DNA of 64,000 nt from Aquilaria yunnanensis (Eukaryota > Streptophyta > Magnoliopsida > Malvales > Thymelaeaceae), in assembly GCA_039654915.1 (NCBI GenBank), contig CM077599.1:21141501-21205500 (forward strand), given 5' to 3'. The translations under genes were made by a program, and so were the position numbers. The notes beneath the pieces are model-generated. The model ran no database searches. It saw only the letters and a program-made list of their open reading frames with translations, and was not told the DNA's origin. Positions 60,403 through 64,000 of the stretch are shown in pieces (position 1 is the first letter of the stretch; the number at the start of each line of letters is the position of its first letter).

Positions 60403-61573
60403 TTAGAGGTTGAATACGGGTCTGAGCCTTCTCTCCACCTCACTGCTTTGTAAATTAATCTCATCAAGAATCATTGACAGAGCACTTTTGCATGACTCAT
60501 CATCCCTGAATGCAAGGGTCCATCTTCCGTCAACCAGAGTTTTCATAGTTGTTCTCCCAGAACTGGCCACTTTGGTAGTATCAACAAAAGGTAAGGAGGA
60601 TGGACGAATTCGCAAATGAAGCCATCTGGGATGCTTACTGTCAATTCGAGGCTGACAGCACAAGAAAATGTTACGTACTAGCCAGAATGCATTCTAAAGA
60701 AGGGGCAAAACTACATTAGGACCCTTCAGCATGTCATGCTGACATGATGAAGGTTGTTTTATTCTCTTATCTGTTGAAGTGCATCATCCTTTACACTATG
60801 AAAGCTTCAGTATGCATGTGTGTATATATTCCATTTCCGGTTTTTCTAGGTGCAGCTAATAATGATATTATTCTCGAATGTTTTTCCTTTCTGTGTTCCA
60901 CCACTGGGAATATAACAGCTAACAAAGGATATCTATGCATGCACAAACAGACTTTTAAACATGTAGATGCACACACAGGGAGGCATATGGAAATCCATGC
61001 ACAATTTCCAAGCACTGTAGAAAATCTAAAACAAAGTATACAGATAAACATACTTCACAGCCAGCCAAAGGTGCAGCAACACGTATAAGTCCCTGTTGCT
61101 TCTTAAGAGGCAATTCTTCTGCGAGGAGAAGCCACCCAGATATGCCGACACATGCTGCAAGAAACCAGAAATGGCGTTCTTTGCCCCTTTCAAATGCAAT
61201 TCTACAAGGCAAAGCATCCACTGCACAAATAAAGGACAGACTTAAGCCATGTAAATGAAAAAATGTTGAATCAGCATGACTCGAATAACAACTAATAAGC
61301 AGTTAATGAACGGCTGTTTTTCCCTTAATATGTTGTTTCTTTGACAAGATAAGGCACAGTTCATAAAAGAATACTATATAGCCCATGTTACATGCTCAGG
61401 ATACACAACCTACCGAGTCTCAATTCAGTGCCTGGCTTTGGACCTGAAGGATCCAGTTCAGCTGTTTCGGCACGGCACTCATGAGGCATATCCACAGGAG
61501 GCTGAATAGGAGGTTGCTCGGATAATGTACAACCATGTGAGAAACACTGAAGATGATGAAGAAGTACAAATAC
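60403..61573 (-). CDS. TT9: TT9/CLEC16A-like protein, last three exons (partial gene)
   Basis: Minus-strand exons are 61573-61414, 61220-61054 and 60651-60403, joined by GT-AG introns with consistent phases (1, then 0). They encode VFVLLHHLQCFSHG…GPKPGTELRL, then VDALPCRIAFERGKERHFW…GLIRVAAPLAG, then KHPRWLHLRIRPSSLPF…VDGRWTLAFRDDESCKSALSM and EVERRLRP before the stop. This is the C-terminal part of the plant CLEC16A-like protein known in Arabidopsis as TRANSPARENT TESTA 9 / GFS9. It is a peripheral Golgi-associated protein needed for vacuolar trafficking and flavonoid accumulation. All three exons are free of stops and frameshifts. The protein ends soon after the ERRLRP motif, perhaps a few residues shorter than relatives. 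Upstream exons (the N-terminal FPL domain) are not found up to 64000 and should lie beyond the right edge. Confidence 0.72.
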
Positions 61574-62370
61574 CTAACAGTAGAGAATTTTTCATCAGAA
61601 AATTACTGCAGTCAAGACACTAGACAAAACTTTCAGCTGAACAAATAAAGGTGAATTAATCCAGATACTAAAGTTCCCAAAGATTTGCATCTCCTAATTT
61701 TTCAACAAGATAGAAGAGAACCTAGAACTATCAGAGATTCACACGGTAGCTAATAGCTCAATAGTATCTGTTAAAGCATCCAAGTTGAAACTAATCGGTA
61801 ATGCATGAGGGAGTCATACCCTAATACTATAAAGCTTTGTGACACCTCTTAGCTTTGTGAGATTAAATCACCAAACATGTCACCTCACTTGCAGCTCAAT
61901 GACAAACAGGAACAGGCCACAATAAGGAGGGTAACAATGGAGAAAAGAAGCAACAACAAATCTACCTTAGACACCACGTTAAATCATCCAATAAAACTAC
62001 AGGTAACAATCACTAGTGATGTCAACTTGGGAGGTTTTGGTGAGATTCAGGCTGGGTTTTCTCACTAATCAATTGGGGTTTGAGGGCAGCTAGCTATGAG
62101 ATAACTGAATTTCTGAATCACTGGAGTGTTCAACAGCTCTAGGGAAAGGTTGATTTAGGTGTCAAATCAATTGGGTGTTGGATCACTGGGAAGTTATCAT
62201 GTTGAGTCATTGAGTACAAGTCACTTGTGGCAAGTCATGTCATTTTCTTATCCCTTAATTTATTAATCAATTGTTCACCATTTAATCTTTCTCAGGTCAG
62301 GTTTGGGCCTGTGTCATCCAAGGAGTTCCGGCAAATCTCCAAAGCAAAGATGTTAGTTTGTTGATGCAGC
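61574..62370 (-). other. Intron sequence of the TT9-like gene
   Basis: No further exon was recognised between 61574 and 62370. If the gene is intact this is part of a long intron. Confidence 0.4.
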
Positions 62371-62428
62371 ATGCTCTGAGTTTGAGTAAGACGAATAAAT
62401 TTGATAAGAGAACAATCAGAGAAAGCTA

Positions 62429-62570
62429 TATCTAGCATTGTTCTTGAAGAGCAACTTATGAGGCAAGATAATTTGGGCTGTGACTTTTGCAGCAGCCAAC
62501 CTCAATCCATCAACTGCCACATTTACAGGGAAATGGCTTTATCTAGCATTGTTCTTGAAGAGCAACTTAT
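62429..62570. repeat. 31-bp perfect direct repeat, 111 bp apart
   Basis: TATCTAGCATTGTTCTTGAA followed by GAGCAACTTAT occurs at 62429-62459 and 62540-62570 without mismatch, with weaker similarity on both sides. Confidence 0.9.
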
Positions 62571-62599
62571 AAGGCTGAACTTAACTTTTTATGTTTACT

Positions 62600-62960
62600 A
62601 CTGTAGCTTTCTATCCAAGTAATTCTATCCTATATTATCTAGGTTTTCCTTTGTAGGAATTTGAGAAGAATGTGATTTATTCACAATAGCTGCTGCCTTT
62701 ATATAGGCGCAGATATTTACAAGGAAAACCTAGACATTCTAGGATACAATTACTTGGACAGCAAGCTGCTGTAATAAACAGACACAAAAATTTAAAATAA
62801 AGATTTAAGTATTAACTTACCCTTTGCATCTATTATTAATTTATCCTTTGTCTCTATTATGATTGAGCCGTTGGAAACATGTTATAAAAGGCTACAAATG
62901 AATATAGAATACCGTTAACAATATGTTTTACGAATAAAACCCAAGTCTGCCAGGGCGAGA
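62600..62960 (-). repeat. Copia-like LTR fragment within the intron
   Basis: The minus strand shows CCTATATAAAGGC (TATA box, about 62693-62705), then AATAAATC, about 30 bases downstream of CTAGGTTTTCCTTG. This arrangement is typical of copia LTR promoters. 62615-62655 and 62719-62757 are inverted copies of the segment around CCAAGTAATT-TATCCTA. Ends are not defined. Confidence 0.4.
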
Positions 62961-63600
62961 TTGTCTAGAAACTCTTTCAAAGATGAAAGAAAAACCTGCT
63001 TAAACAAAGGTTGGAATGAATGACTTCTGATAAGAAATAGAATGCAGCCAGCAAATTCCTCCATAGAAGTGCAAATTTGCAGAAACAAAGGTTACTTTCA
63101 GGAGGCTGGCTAAAAAAGAAAAATTTAGATTTCCTTTCCCAAGTCCGTTGACTCTTTGCAAGCACAACTAAAGATGAATACAGATGAAAGGCCACATCTG
63201 GCAGTGTTTTAGGTCCAGAATACAGTTTGTATAATAGCTAAATTTTTGGCTTTGCTAAAAGAGCTGCATCCTCATCAGACAATAAGTTGACATTATGCAG
63301 TAGTGAAATTGGACTCACTAGTGGTGATTCACCTTCTAGAATCTACACAGTTAATTTGACTGGCCATCCTTGTTGCTGGTTAAACAAAAAATATGACATT
63401 CAGTCACTGAGAATTACACTCACTGAACAAAGTTGTACTAAGCACAGCTAGGGCAAGAACGGAAGATTTTCTTGTCTAGCATGATCCACCTGAGCTAGAC
63501 TCCTAGCTGATACTCTTGGTCTTTCATATGTTTGTTCCTAATCTGCCTTTTCGCATATTAGATGTACTGAAAAGTAAAAAATCACAGATTCCAGTAGTTA
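62961..63600. other. Intron or intergenic, no recognisable gene
   Basis: Only short frames are present (for example 63195-62977, minus strand) with Phe/Leu/Ser-rich low information content; no motif recognised. Confidence 0.4.
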
Positions 63601-63885
63601 ATTGACTCTGCAATCTTTATCCCACCATCCCCGCTGTACTTGGAATTAAGGTACAATATTGGCAATGAAGAATATCCTTCACAGACTTTTCTCTTTGGGT
63701 CCACTTAGAGAATCCTCTGCCCAACAGGGGAAGACCAATCTCCTCAAGGTAATGTTGGGCGTTGAAGTGGGGACCCCTCCCAAGTGAGTCTTTTCCATAC
63801 ACAAGGCTCTCAATTAAACCTAGGATCCCTTGCTCATGGTATCTGGGCCCCTTCCACTCAGACCAACTCTAGTAATATGCTTCAC
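63601..63885 (-). mobile_element. Candidate tRNA-derived SINE
   Basis: On the minus strand a box A-like TAGAGTTGGTC (63871-63861) and a box B-like GGTTTAATTG (63820-63811) are about 40 bp apart, with CATGAGCAAGGGATCC just before box B. This is the internal RNA polymerase III promoter layout of plant SINEs. The remaining ~200 bp would be the tRNA-unrelated body; no poly-A or poly-T tail or target duplication was identified. The 61-codon frame within is not considered a gene. Confidence 0.45.
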
Positions 63886-64000
63886 AATTTTTAAGCACGA
63901 CTAAGCATTTCATGGTACTCCAATTTTATTCTCATTGATGCTCTGGATTTTGTTTGAAGAATTTAGTGTCAGGGCCATACATTAATTCAACTATTTGTCC

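Noticed and set aside
60744..61088. 114-codon plus-strand frame
   Set aside because: It lies over the intron and exon of the minus-strand TT9-like gene and has no motif.
1..64000. CRISPR array, rRNA, canonical tRNA genes, bacterial operons
   Set aside because: None is visible. The repeats found have irregular units and no spacer structure, and the genome is clearly a plant nuclear one.

Overview
This window is nuclear DNA of a flowering plant, most likely a eudicot. The evidence is AT-rich intergenic sequence, GT-AG introns, two plant gene families (an At-4/1-like coiled-coil gene and the C-terminal exons of a TT9/CLEC16A-like gene), and nested plant transposons of nearly every major class. 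It contains no bacterial-style operon, rRNA, tRNA gene or CRISPR array. Most of the sequence is transposon-derived; only two host genes are recognisable, both at the right-hand side.

Layout, left to right. 1-6729: the 5' part of a large Ty3/gypsy element of Ogre/Tat type on the minus strand, with partial gag, a decayed extra ORF1, a primer-binding site and a 3.66 kb LTR. 6730-8863: no recognisable gene. 8864-20908: a nested stack. A 9850-bp, nearly intact Tekay/Del-type chromovirus (9458-19307) has two almost identical 2512-bp LTRs, a perfect CTCGC target duplication, and a gag broken by one missing base. It sits inside an older LTR (9286-20508), which is itself flanked by two ~400-bp direct repeats. 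20909-25130: a probable Ogre/Tat LTR fragment and a hAT-like MITE. 25127-25800: a dead LINE RNase H tail. 25899-28190: two related Helitron-like repeats. 30947-38500: a chromovirus LTR split by a truncated CACTA (En/Spm) element.

40180-40590: a ~111-bp tandem repeat. 41035-44264: a degenerate autonomous-type hAT element with BED finger and dimerisation remnants, and an internal 48-bp inverted repeat. 44576-45226: a MITE. 45608-51367: a Mutator-like element with ~150-bp terminal inverted repeats. It contains a 3.7 kb hAT, which contains a hAT MITE and a gypsy LTR remnant; another hAT MITE interrupts its right terminal repeat. This stack ends about 250 bp upstream of the At-4/1-like gene (51631-54472), whose nine exons are recognisable but carry three in-frame stops and one frameshift, so it is called a pseudogene. 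56600-57300: a head-to-head minisatellite. 57822-59850: a hAT element with a Mutator-like MITE inside. 60403-61573: the last three exons of a TT9/CLEC16A-like gene on the minus strand. They are intact as seen, and the gene continues beyond the right edge. Its upstream intron sequence holds a copia-like LTR fragment and a tRNA-derived SINE candidate.

No function links the genes of this window. The main story is the insertion history, which can be ordered from nesting. All family calls rest on reading motifs by eye; no database search was run.
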